Assembly (NCBI GenBank): GCA_013399875.1 | Contig: VXAZ01002268.1 | Coordinates: forward strand, 108,895 to 172,894 | Reading direction: 5' to 3' | Length of the DNA stretch: 64,000 bases | DNA from: Gymnorhina tibicen | Taxonomy: Eukaryota > Chordata > Aves > Passeriformes > Artamidae | Part shown: in pieces, positions 26,761 through 39,150 of the stretch | Layout: every line of letters begins with the position of its first letter | Position numbering within the stretch: the first letter of the stretch is position 1 | Made by a program: the position numbers and the translations under genes | Notes under the pieces: model-generated | Database searches by the model: none | Seen by the model: the letters and a program-made list of their open reading frames with translations, nothing else | What the model was told of the DNA's origin: nothing

Positions 26761-27973
26761 TGTGGTAGGTTGAAACTTAGCTGAGGGCCAAGTTGCTAAT
26801 CCAGTAAGTAAGCTGGTAACGCCTCTATGATTTAAAGCCAGCACAAGCACGGGAAGTTCTTTTTGTTCCTGCTTTCCAGCCGAGAGATGGGGGGGGAGGC
26901 TCCTTGACCCCCAGTGCGGCGGCAGCGGGCCGAGCCGGTGGGAAGCCACCCCAGAGCCGTGAGTAGCTGTGCAGCTGGAAAACCCCAGCTGAACCGGGAC
27001 TGTTCGGCCAAGATAAGATCTGAAGTTGCTGCGGCCCCGCGTGGAGCCGGCGGGAGCCGGCAGAGCCCCCTCCTCTTCCCTGCAACCAGCACAGCTCACG
27101 CCGAATCAAAGAAGACATCATTGCAGCCATCAGCATAATGAGAGTGAGGCTTTTCTCCAACGTAAAGCCTGGACAAGATCAACTCCTTAATATGGCGACT
27201 TCAAGGTCAGAAAGAGAAGGTTGAGATAATGTGAGACGAAGCTAAAAATGGTGGCGGGAAAAGAGGGCGGAGGCGCTTCCAGCGCTAGAGCTTAGAACGC
27301 TTCTTGCAAGCCGTGGTACAAACTGTAATATCACAAACTGTTTCTCTAAGTCTATAACTTACATAAGTACATGGGAGGATGGAAAAATTCATGCGAGGCC
27401 TGTGAAGATGAGAGAATGCCTAGGCCAGCCCATATGGAAGAGGTGAAAGGCTTTTAGAGATTTTGAAGAAGAGAGCCTTTTTTTCAGGTTAGAATAACTC
27501 ACCCTTAAATGACTAAAAACCCCATGTTATGGCTCATGACTGGCAGTGTGAAAAGACTGTGAGATTTCATGGGAGAGATGTTTTTCCATCTCAGTAGATT
27601 GTTTCCTTCCGGGCGGACTTTTGCTGGTGACAGTTTGGAAACCACATTAAAGCAGAAGAAACTCTTTTTCCTCAAATATTGGAGGGACTTTTAAGAACTG
27701 CAATACTGACCAAATTCCCTGTTTTATTCTTTCCTTTTCACAGGTTGGTGGGATGGAGGTGGTGCTGGAAGAGAGGGGAGTTTGCTTTAATTTCTTAAAG
27801 TTTCTTTTTACTTTTAATTTTGTTAGTAATAAATCTCCTTTATACTATAATTGTTTAGGTGTGGGCCTGTTTTGCCTTGTAGGTTTCCCATTTTCCTCAA
27901 TATTCCTTATTTTCTCCTCATGCAAACAATTAGATTTCGTGTGCTTGGTGTTTAGCTGCATCAAACCATGACA
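26761..27973 (+). mobile_element. solo LTR of an endogenous retrovirus (ERVL-like), antisense to FBXL17
   Basis: The 1213-bp block begins TGTGGTAGGTTGAA and ends CAAACCATGACA, giving TGT...ACA termini. It is flanked by CACGT (26756-26760) and CATGT (27974-27978), a 5-bp target-site duplication with one C/T transition. A polyadenylation signal AATAAA at 27828-27833 is followed by the CCTGTTTTGCC-type segment I know from avian LTR 3' ends. The left third is GC- and CpG-rich (about 26880-27090), with more CpG near 27250-27300. No gag, pol or env sequence adjoins it, so it is probably a solo LTR left by recombination. The 5-bp duplication fits ERVL-type elements; the exact family name needs a repeat library. 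Confidence 0.8.
27828..27833 (+). promoter_or_regulatory. polyadenylation signal inside the solo LTR
   Basis: AATAAA on the plus strand, about 140 bp before the LTR's 3' end, where the R/U5 boundary signal is expected. It supports the plus orientation of the LTR. Confidence 0.65.
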
Positions 27974-30932
27974 CATGTACTATTAATGTATTTCATACTC
28001 GTTTAATGAAAACCTCTCATTAAGATCTCAAGTTAGGAATTTAGTCTTAAACTGTAATTACAGCTACATCACTACAACATTGTCCCTTTTTGTCTAGAAT
28101 TCATTTTATTTTCCATGCAAATAAAATTGTTTTAAATAAATAATCACTTTCTGGGATGTCTGTATAAATAAAAGTAACCTTTTCTCCAATTCCCACCTGA
28201 AAAAGCTAAGAAAACCAAATCAGATTTTCTTCTCCTGGCAAAAACTATACTGAAAGTTTTTAAGAATGGCACATGAATTAGAAGGAGACAGTTCATAACT
28301 ATGTCATAAACAGATGGCCCCGTAAGGGTTGATAAATAGTACAGTAAGCAACAGACTGTTGTTTAATTCATCCAGTCATGTTCAAATATATATCTTGTTG
28401 TGTATCAAATTAGATCTTGGTTGCAATTTTGGACATGGTAAATGAGAAACAGAAATCTGAATTATACTAGGTAAAATTTCCCTTTATCTTTCTAATAGCC
28501 ATAAGTAACATCATGACACCTACAGAAAATAGTAGAGGCAAGATGATTGAGAGTTTCAACAGAATTACACTGTAAACCTCCTAAAAAATGCTTACAATGC
28601 AAAGTTTTCTCTTTTTTTTGTTTTTCAAATGAAGCAACAAATTAATCCATATTTCTATCATACCACTCAATTTATGACTGCATAACTTGGTTAACACAGA
28701 GTGAACATAGATTAGCTTTTTGTTATTATAATACAGTAATTTTCAAATAGTTTTTTTGTGTACTGCAGGAATCTGCAGTACTTCTGTAGGTTTCATGGAA
28801 GACTCAAATATGGCATACAGTGATCTACACATATTTGTAGAACATCCATATTTCCATTACAAAATTTGTAGAGATCCACAAATCAAGGAAGGCTGAACAC
28901 CACTAGTGTGAATCAATTGCTACACTGACATATACTTTACACTGAGGTAGGTATATTTAAAAGAAAAGTGAATACTGTCACACTTAAAGCAGCAAATACA
29001 CAACATTATACATATAAAAATGCTTATTTTAATCAAAAACAGGCATTTCTAAATGCACACATGTATAAATGTACAAATGAAATCTGCGTGGACATCTTAA
29101 AAAGATTAACAATGCACCCAAAGAATCATTTCCTTCATCACTAGGCTGAAAATTTCTAAAAATTTAAAAGAAAAACACTCCCTGTCCCCATGCCTTCCAC
29201 AGACACCCACTCCTTCTTTAAAAAGATTTAATAGAAACATAAAAATGGAAGCTTTACATTTACAAAGACGGACATTCAATGGTTCATTGGGAGATTAAAG
29301 TCCAAGATCCTGAGACACTGAATGAAATCATCAGTCTTTTCGAATGAGATACTGTAATATCTTTGTCTGTTCTGGTTGTTGCAAGTTAGCTGTTGAACTA
29401 AAATTAACTTATAGGCCTGGACATACCCAGAGAAATTATCTGCAAAAAATTCATACAAGGTCTTACAGTAATATCAACATCTTGAATGAAGTTAAAAACT
29501 ACCTAGAAATTAGAGCCTGTCTGGAGCATATATTGAAAAGTTTTGCAAAGAATCCAGTGGAGCAGCCAGCAGTAATTTATTCAGAATTTTACACCAGGTT
29601 AAGATACAGCTTCAAGAAGGACATGATGCCTTAATATACTCTCAGTTCAATAGATGAAGACACTAGTTAACAGGATGGAGACCAAAGCTGGGAAAAAATT
29701 TGAAGCCTCCTCACCAAACATAATTACTGCCTGTTTACTTCTATTTAATCATTTCAAAGCAGAAAACAACTGAAAAAATTTCATATACAAAATGCTTTAC
29801 CAGCAAATATTAAGTATCATCTGCTATAAAATCAGTTGTCTTGGTACTTCTAAACTAACTGTTTTTTCTGAAAATTATCACTTTTATATAGTCTAACTCA
29901 ATAGTTATGTAGGCAGCCCTCTTCCATATCTCTATTATACATCTGGATTAGAAAGAAATTTCTATTTTGATCTCAATGAAAAGTGCAAACATGACTTTGA
30001 TTATTTGGATTCCATTATAAACCAAAATGTAAGTATCTCCCTCACTGACTAAAGGCCAAAAATGAAAGACCTTGAAGAATGGGCTTCATTAGCTCCAGAA
30101 GAAGAGTTACTTTACTATGTTAACCAATATCTGGACATCACAAAAAACACCTAGATTTAGGTCTGTGACCTGTTGTTTCCTGTAAATATCTCAAAGATGC
30201 CAATACTTTTGGGAGTGAAGAAACTTCAGCTATTTAAGGCTTATGTTAATGGATTTGCTACTCAATTTTAGAAAATAGTCATGTAGTTAAAAATGTTTTC
30301 AATGAGTACTGTTCAACAATATTTTAAAAGAATAGCTGTTCTACACTGCAAGACATAAGAGAAAATTTTCAGAAATTATATGCACAGAATAACTCACTCT
30401 AAATCAAGTGAACTGCTCATTTGTTCAGACCAATGCTACACCTACATCCCAGTTATCTGAAACAAGCACCTCTCAGGGCAATTAACCTGTTGCTGAGGCA
30501 TATTTTGATGTTCATAGTGTCTCAATGTGTAACAGACCTCCAAAGCATAATCTGTCAGTGCTAGAAAATTTTGTTGCAGCTTCAAAGCTGTGGGAATAGT
30601 TGCACAGATTCACTAGGAACTGTATGAGTTCCTTGTGTGATAACAACCAGAAGGGATGGTTTTTTGCACACTGTAGGAATCTACAATATTTCAAGGCACC
30701 CAGTCCATAGGGCCTGAGCACAGGTTTCACTTTATTTACCACTTTTCTGTATTTTTAGTAAGTACTTAGATGATGCTCATCTCCCTAGAATATGCAGTCA
30801 CTGCCAGTAGATTCAGAAAGTTCAGATGTAAGGCCAATTTCACCTCTGCAACTATTTTCAAACTGGTTCTACAGGGACTGTAAACTGTACAGACTAATGT
30901 ATCCATTTTGACCTCTGAAGTATTTCAGCTAG

Positions 30933-30980
30933 TGAGCTGAATATTTCAGCTGAATATTCACTGAGCTGAATATTTCAGCT
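30933..30980. repeat. local duplication of a palindromic 19-bp unit
   Basis: TGAGCTGAATATTTCAGCT occurs at 30933-30951 and again at 30962-30980, 29 bp apart. The unit is itself nearly self-complementary (AGCTGAA...TTCAGCT). Confidence 0.9.
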
Positions 30981-31503
30981 ATGTGATCTACACTCACATG
31001 AACTTCACACATAATCATAGCAAAAGTGTGTTAATGACAATGTTAGGACATCAAAATGTACTGGTGAACATAGATAATCATGTTTGTCCTAGTTGTCTGG
31101 ATTTTTAAATATATTTGTCCCTGAACTAGTTAGACCAAATACTAGGGAGTAACAAGTCAGTGCAAAAAGCACTTAATAGAAAAGCATTTAATATGATTTT
31201 ATCACCTTTCACTTCAGTGAGTTGATATTTCATAATAAAAACAGTAACAAGATTTGTTTGGTGGTTTGGTTTTTTTTGTATTTAAAAAATGCAAAATAAA
31301 CTTTTTTTTTTTTTAAATGACCCTTCTCTGCCATGTGGGAAATCCTTTAGTTCTGAAGTAAATTAACAGCTCAGATTGAACTACCATACACCAGATGCGA
31401 CACAGAAGTGAGATACTGGTCACTGCAGTGACGGTGCCACAAGTACAATTCCCACTGCAGCAACTTGTCATCTAAACAACATGCAGCCACTCTCAGTTTG
31501 CAT

Positions 31504-31591
31504 AATATATTATCAAGAAATCAATGCTATAATACATATATCAATATATATATCTCAATACATACATATCAATAATATATTACCAAGAAAT
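31504..31591. repeat. direct 18-bp repeat flanking AT-rich simple sequence
   Basis: AATATATTATCAAGAAAT at 31504-31521 recurs with one change at 31574-31591. The sequence between is TA/CATA-rich and probably arose by slippage or local duplication. Confidence 0.85.
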
Positions 31592-32398
31592 TGTAGTGTT
31601 CAATAAGCACATTAAGGACCATTTCAGATAAGATAATTTCACAAAATGCTGTTCTCTTCGTGCAACTTTACAGAGACAATAGTGGCCATTTCTGTTTGGT
31701 TAAAGGCCTGCAGTAGCAAAAATCATGGATGTGGTCAAGCGGAACTGACAGTTTAGATTCAAGAACTCCTAGTAAAACGCTAGCGTGTAAGTATTTTGCA
31801 TTTGTGTGTAAAGCCATTCTGTTCTAAGCATTATCTTTGGGAGACAAAAATTAGAATTCTCCTAGCATTGATATTTTAAATTAAATTTTCCAAAAGAAAG
31901 TCTATGCATGTAGACAGACAATGGCTTCAGCTGTCAGCAACAACTGAAGGAAAAAAGGAAACTGTATTCTACAAAACAATCTCTAAGAATAGTTACATTC
32001 AACATTAGAGGCTGGTAGGAAAAGTTTGTGTCTGGATCAAAGAGAAGTTTGCTTCAAGTAAAACGTGAAATTTTTCGTATCTGTTAAACGTTTTTGTTCT
32101 CAGTCACACCTGTAGTCCATTCCCAGAAGCCGTGAAAACAGTAACTTAGTATGGCAGCAAAAGAACATATAATAGGCATTATCAGTCATTCAGGAGGATC
32201 TAACCTGTCATAATCTGAAGTTTCATTCACTTCAATGGCACTATGCTGATTTTCATGACCAACAACCTGGACCATTTTGTGGCTGCACTAAATTAAACTA
32301 AATACTCTGTTTCTCTGAAGCACTATCTCAGAAGGAAGTATTCCTTCCGTATTCCCATGACAGATTGCAGAATATTTCTCATTACTGACAAGTAGTAT

Positions 32399-32452
32399 TT
32401 TTATATTTATATATTTTTATATATACACACATATATATATATATATACACAC
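32399..32452. repeat. (TA)n/(CA)n AT-rich microsatellite
   Basis: Alternating TA with short CACAC interruptions, including an uninterrupted TA run near 32431-32446. Confidence 0.9.
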
Positions 32453-35400
32453 CAACATTTCTTTTCCTGAACAACCACTGCCATTAAAAGACTACTCACT
32501 CTGTTTTACGTGTATCTGATCACTACAGAATCCTATACCAGGAAAATTGGAAAGCTTGGGCAAGTAACTTGTGGAGGACTGTAACAAACAAATAATGGAA
32601 CTGAAAAAAAACCATTATAGAACATAAAATCTGAGATAACTTTGTAGATTCCTTGGAAAGTGTGATCCAGGACAGTGTAAAGTCAGACACCATAACTTTG
32701 AATACTTTAATGCTTGGCCATGTGTAAAGGTTTAACAGGTATGTACACACTGCTCAGAGCCAGTTTCATTGAAGTCTGCAAAAGGACAGCAGAAATAATT
32801 GTGAAAAAGCTTCTTGGACAAGAAAGAGTTTATACCTTGCAGTAGAACAGATTACATACAGACTCTTGGAAATCTGGCAAATTGGGTGAACCAAGAATAG
32901 AAAGCTGACCAACAGAGAAGCTAATGGAGAATATTTATGAAAAATAGTAGCTATATTTAAAATCAATTTGGGATGTGAACTATTACAAGGACACAATTTG
33001 CTTATTTCTTCCTGGAATTCACTGCTTTTCAAGACCTTCCTATATACAAAACTAGAATCTTAGATTTTACATTGTATTTAAAAATTGAAAAGCTTTAGTA
33101 TATCTATAACTGAAGAATAAAATGGTAAAATATATAATTTATTTTGAAATATATTAAGAAGTATTATACTGATTTTTTCCTTAGTAGTGTTATTTTTCTG
33201 ACTGTAAATGAGACATCTCCACATGCAGTTTTTTCAATGGTTGTTTTTTCCAATGCAGTTTTTTTCAGTAATTCAAAATACTGCTGAAGTAAGAATTCTC
33301 CTTATTGAAGAACTAAAATCTGAATGTAAAATACACGTAGATTAAATGAAAGTAAGCTATTTAAACAAAATTGTGAGGGAATGGGTATGTCCTTTATAAA
33401 ATAGCTTTCACAGATTAGAAAAATCATGATCTAATTAAATTATATTTTCTTTTTCTTTTATCCTTTTTTGATCTGAGTGCTGCAGTTGCAAACTTGGAAG
33501 ATTATTGTCAAATAGTTGCATTAGTAATAGATACATAAGTATAAAAATTTACAATCAATTTCAACAGCTTCTTTTGTTACCTTATCTCTTTGTTAATCAT
33601 GTTTTTGCTCTTTCATCCTTCATATTTTATGAATATGTGTAGATAGAGACAGAAACAAAGTCAAAGGAAAAGATCAAGTGTAATGTTCAATAAAAAAAAA
33701 AAGATGAAAAATGTAACTTGTGAAATGTCTCTTTAGGCCAGCTGATTGCAGGGTAACTACCAAAAAGCTGACACACACATTTTTATTTATATCTACTCAA
33801 AAGCAAGAAAATGTCAAAGAATCAGGATGAAGCTGATTTCCCTCTTGTGTATGTGCATAGGTTTTGATTATAGGCTTTTTCCTCAATTGATGAACTATTG
33901 CGTCGAGTTCTGAAAATCACTTTACAAAAATAGTGCTGTGTTCAGGGTCAATACCTCTCTAACAGTCAGCCATAAAGTCAGCTATAAAGTTGCCACTGAT
34001 TTTTTTGGAAAAGAATGGGATCAGGTCCTCTTTATTTTGACTAGAAAGATTTTGGAAGTCTGCTTCCAGGAACAATAGAAAAACCCACATCTGACTAATT
34101 TGTGGTATTCATTGATTTTTTTTTTTTTTTCTGCTAAGAGGACAAGCCGAATGTGATTTCACACAATTTAAAAACTATCTTTCAACTTGGGAAAGAATAT
34201 TAACTTAATCTGAATATTTGTTATACTAGTGAATACCAGCTATACCAGCAAATATAGCTACTATCTGAAAATATTAAAAAAGAGAAATAACAAATAATGT
34301 AATTTTGAAGCTGATTTTCCCCATTACCAAAGGACCAAATCCTCAAGGTCTTGTATAGTGCATTTGTTTTGACCCCTCTTCAAAAACCTCATTGTTTTTC
34401 AAGGTTAGCTAAGGGTCTTCTTGCAATACATGCAGTGCATCTGGAATCACATATTGTCCCTAAAGCTGGGAGCCATTGGTGATACTCTTTATATGAAAAA
34501 ATCTATCCCTGATTTAGTGATAAAATATAAAAAGTGTGAGAATCTAGCAGACTTGAAAGTCTTCATGCACATAACTAATCCCATAACAAATTTCGACTAC
34601 TCTCCTGTTTCTAGCTTTTTTATTTTTCACTCTATCAATTCCCTCACAGAAACCAGAAAGAAGTGAACCCATATCTAAATTTAATGTTTGCACCATGGCA
34701 GCTGACAGGAGCCTGCAGATCATGTGCTGTGCTGCACTGCCAAAGCATTTAACTACCTGGGAACACTTCCTCGTGATGCACCAAAATGAGATTTCAGTGA
34801 TGGTAAGGGTTGTGAAGCACTATTCCAATGTAATAAAGTAATTAGAGTAAAACGTTCTTGATTAAAGGTTGGCCTGTAGCATTAGTATCATAGGTAAAAT
34901 ATACCATCTAAAAGTCATTTCAAAAAACGTGTTTTTATCAGATAGGAAAAAAGAACAAGCCAAATTAAGTGTCATTCCCAAAACTTAATGAAATCTGTGA
35001 CAAGGATAGGAACAAAGCGTGAATCTCCTGATGTTTTTCTTCCCTAGTTCATTTAGTCTTTTGACATGCTGTTTTCTCCATATGCAATACAAACATAAAA
35101 CCAAAATGAATTGACATTAATTATAGGCCATTATTATAAACTGTTCATTTCTTTTAATGTCTTTCTTTAATAATTTATGCATCTTTAGAATCAATGTATG
35201 CCACTCCAAGTTTTGCTGCAGAGTGCCACAAAAGGAAGAGAGGAATCATAAAACACCTTTTTTAATTCAAAGCTGAGCAGTTGTTCTGCAAGCACTACCA
35301 CTCTTCCCACGCAACAGCATGAATTACACTTTTTCCACCTAGGTTTTTTTTTTCCTGACCTTCTTTGGCATTTAAGTGCAGAAAAGAAAGTATTTCAGGG

Positions 35401-37194
35401 CTGCATGTGTCACTCTCAGAGATCTGAAGTTCCGGTTGCCTGCAGGGGCCATTTAAAAACATTAGCGTTGTCCTGGGAAAAGCAGCCTTTGGATATACTC
35501 TCATCCATAACAAAAGAGATTCTAAATAATAATCAGTGTGAGAATATATTGTTTCTCTTTGACCGCTGGTGTAGGAAACCTGGCCGTATCATAAAGTCTC
35601 GTGAAGAGAAGAAGCATGTAGAGGCAAATAATGGGAAAATAGGACGCCTATGGTGCATGTTCAAACTCTCAGGAATAGCTTTTACCGAGATTAAAAAGGG
35701 AAATGAAACTGAATCTTTTGACCAGCTTCTCAGTGAACGTTTGACTAGTTTTGCAGTGAAGTCAGTATACAGTAGCAATCTGTTCCACTCAGGGCTCTAA
35801 AACTTTTTAATGCTGTATTTACCTAAAACAGTTTTAGTTTATGATTTGATATGTCAAGCAGGAAGTTGATTTCATTTTCACCAGAGATCTCTTTTCTAAA
35901 CAATGGAAATAAAATTGCATTTTACCTGTAGACACAGGCACTGTCTTTAAATGAAGAGCAATTTTATTCCTTCAGCAAATGTTAATTTTTGAAAATGAAT
36001 GTCAAAAGCCTTAAAAAATCATTGCAGTTTATTTGGTCAGAGGCATTAAAAAAAGTTGACAGCAGCTGGATAGACAGCCCATGCTTTCAGAAAAAGGATC
36101 TCTTTCCTTTAACAGACTTACTGTTGATCTAGAATGACTTCTTACAAAAGGAACAGAGATCAATATTTTCCTAGTTCTAAGATGAGTGTTTTTACATTTT
36201 AATTAGTTGCATACTGATTTCTCTAAAAAGATACTTTATTCAGCAAATATCTACAATTACATAACGTATATATAGCATATCTTTAGATATAATTCAAACC
36301 TTGTTTTGCCAAATGCAGTCTTTTATGGTTTATATATCCACACATCATTTAACAGAGGGAANAAGAAGCCCTACCATCCATATTGAGCATTCTGAGGACT
36401 TAAAAGACACAATAACCAGTTTGGGTACTTTGTACCCAAGCAAGTTATTTTTCTATTTCATTTTTTGGAAAGAAAGGGACTCAGGGATTGCATGTGAAAC
36501 ATTTAATTACTGCTAACTCTTATATGCATCAATTTTGTGTATTTAAAATACTTTATGTCCTGGGAGTTCTTAATAAAACAATACATTAATTACCAGTAGC
36601 TTTAACAGTTTCAAGCACATGCATAGCTAAATGGTCTGTCTTCAAATTCCCTCTAAGTACATTGTAAACAAAAAATAAAATGTTGAAATGACTGTTAAGT
36701 GCAAGGAGATAGAGTAAGACAGGCAGACAGTAAGAGTCCTGAGCTGTATGTGAACATCCACACATATACAATGAGTATTTGGAAGAAGCTGATTTAAACA
36801 GCTGGGAAAATATCTATGACAAACATGCCAGTGTGCCACAACTGTTCCTCAAACCTTCACAACAAACTGCAGAAATCTACATTAGAAGAATCAGATGCTA
36901 ACTGCATGTCTGTGATCAAACTGGATGAGCCCAGGATCTCTCACTCTTTATTTTTTTTCTCAATCATGCTGTGAATGTATGTGCAGCTGCAAAATTTCAC
37001 TGGAACATTTTCAAGGCTACTTCAGCATGGTAGCACCAAAAGAACTCAGAGTGCAGAATTCAGCACAAATGCATTACAAGTACTGCAGACTCCTCATAAT
37101 GAACTTTGATACAAAAACAGAAATCCTGACAAAGTTCATCTGCTGAACACAAAGAGAGATGGATCATTCGTGTAATAGCTCAGATTTCAAGCTT

Positions 37195-37214
37195 TACTGG
37201 GCAAAAGCCCAGTA
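37195..37214. other. small perfect hairpin
   Basis: TACTGGGC and GCCCAGTA pair perfectly around an AAAA loop. No surrounding structure suggests a tRNA or other RNA gene. Probably incidental. Confidence 0.5.
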
Positions 37215-38947
37215 CCCGGCATGTACCGCAGAGTATCCAGAGCCCATTAAGAAGAATTATAGAATGGAAACTTAATTACACTAATAGACATTTGAGAGAA
37301 GATAATAATTTGGCATAAGACTTACAATATGACAGCATTACAGATCTATTTTGAAATCTATAAAAATAAAGAAAAAATTTCCCTTTATCTCAGGAAAATA
37401 ATATACTATTTCTAAGATGATCAAGAGATTGGTGTTTATCCTGAAAAAAGAAGATTTTAAGTCTTGTTTCATTTCTGCAGGTGGTAGTTCATGAGATGAG
37501 AAAACAAAATGTGAAATTCTAAGGTTCTCTGGAAATGATGTCTCCAAAGAGCTGTACTACTCCATAATTACCATTACTTTCCCCTGGGGACCTTTGTCTA
37601 ACAAAGGATCACTGCCCTTTTTTTTTTTTTTGAACAACAGATAACGAATTTAAAGTTTTATTATGCAATCTTTGACAATTTCAGTGAGGTAACCATTTTT
37701 AATAAACACAGCAGGCATATTCCAATGTATTTTAAAAGCTGACAAAGAGGATCTATGGCCTTTTCATCGAGGGAATCACAGGTGCCTAGGACTAGCTTTG
37801 TTCAGGAATACTCATAAGTATATAGGTGGATGACCAGGAATATATGTAATCATATTATACAAGGCATATAAACATTGTTGTTAAAGCCACAATTTAAATT
37901 TAATTTTCTGCCACGTAAAATGAAAGCAGTCAAGACTCTGACTTGAAAGATCAAAACTACTTCACTCCCTGGCAAATAAAAATACAGCTAGATGCTTGTT
38001 AATTGAGTCTTAGGGGATAGAGGATAAGAAAATAAAAATTAATTTCCCTGCTTACTGCACACTATTTGACTTTTGGATTACAAAATAAAGCTGAATACAG
38101 TTTCCGCAGCTATTACCCAAAGTACTTTACAAAAAAGAAAAAAAATTTCTATTTCATCTTTTCTTTGTCCAATCCAAAGAGTGTGAACTTAACCCAAGCA
38201 CAATAAAAAAATTCTAATTGCTGCAAGGTGTACAGCAACACTTAGTTAACACATCTCACAAAGGAACAAAATTCACATATGACACCAGTTTTTATTCCTC
38301 AGATATCTGAGATTTATTTTTGGACATGGAAGGACATTAGAGTTTTGGACTCTAGTTACCAAGTTCTAAAAGAATTCATACCGAGCCAGAATGCAGAAAT
38401 GTTGAAAAACTTTCAACAATAATTTCAACAATCATTTTCTTTGGATCAGCTTTCAGAATTTATATTTAAAAAGGTCAAGGATTTCATATTATATGTATTA
38501 CATTACTGCTATCAGCAAATCCACTGATAACAGTTAAAGAACAGTGAGGTTTTATTTAATAATTTAAACAGATTCCTTTGGTGAAATCATTCCAGAAGTA
38601 TATTTTTGATTCTAAACAAGTTAGTTAAGTGACCACTTATTTGTTGTTTTGTGCACCTTATCATGGTTGAAACACTGAGAAGTTACAAGGTCAGCTGGCA
38701 GAGATTCCAGACCTCTCAGTTCCGAAAAGGTGACTACTTTCCTGTCTCTAAAACAAAACCATCCTGAGTAGGACCACCAAGGAATCTTAAACATGATTTA
38801 AAGAGATCACAAACCCGTCGTAAGCCCAACTACGTACTCAAATCTTCAAGCAACTTACTTAGAAACAAAAATATGCATTTCAGAAAGTTGGATTTTTTTT
38901 TTTGCAAGACCCATGCTGCACACAACAAAATTATTTAACTAAGGTCA

Positions 38948-39150
38948 TGCCTATACAAGGAAAAATGCATTGATTTACCTAAACTGATTGATTTTAAATC
39001 CAGTTAAACTGGTGCAAACATCTAATGTAAAAGCACTTATCCCAGCTAAGACCTCACTTAAATTAATTTAGCTTACTTCAGCAATTTATCAATGTTAGCT
39101 AAACCAATTCTAGCAAAGGTTAAGCAGGTTTAAGTGCTTCTGTATAAGGA
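38948..39150. mobile_element. ancient non-autonomous DNA transposon relic (hAT-like, tentative)
   Basis: About 200 bp with imperfect inverted ends: TGCCTATACAAGGAAAA on the left and, on the opposite strand of the right end, CTCCTTATACAGAAGC. The interior carries repeated TTTA/TAAACTGG-type motifs (AAATCCAGTTAAACTGGTGC, GCTAAACC, GGTTTAAGTGC). This matches my memory of an old repeat common in turtles, crocodilians and birds whose ends resemble TGTCTACACA. No transposase is encoded. The class is inferred from the inverted ends only. Confidence 0.5.

Larger units (their letters stand above)
27974..38947 (-). other. FBXL17 upstream intron, middle segment
   Basis: AT-rich sequence with simple and local repeats listed separately. 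The longest plus-strand frame, 131 codons at 35405-35800, has no recognisable domain and is probably chance. One ambiguous base lies at 36362. No exon or RNA gene was recognised. Confidence 0.65.

Noticed and set aside
26755..27160. Overlapping GC-rich frames of 74-114 codons on both strands
   Set aside because: They fall in the CpG-rich part of the solo LTR, where stops are rare in all frames.
35405..35800. 131-codon plus-strand open frame
   Set aside because: No family resemblance or splice/promoter context. A frame of this length is expected by chance in 64 kb searched in six frames.
37195..37214. Hairpin considered as a terminator or RNA gene
   Set aside because: Stem of only 8 bp, with no cloverleaf, no T-run and a eukaryotic context.
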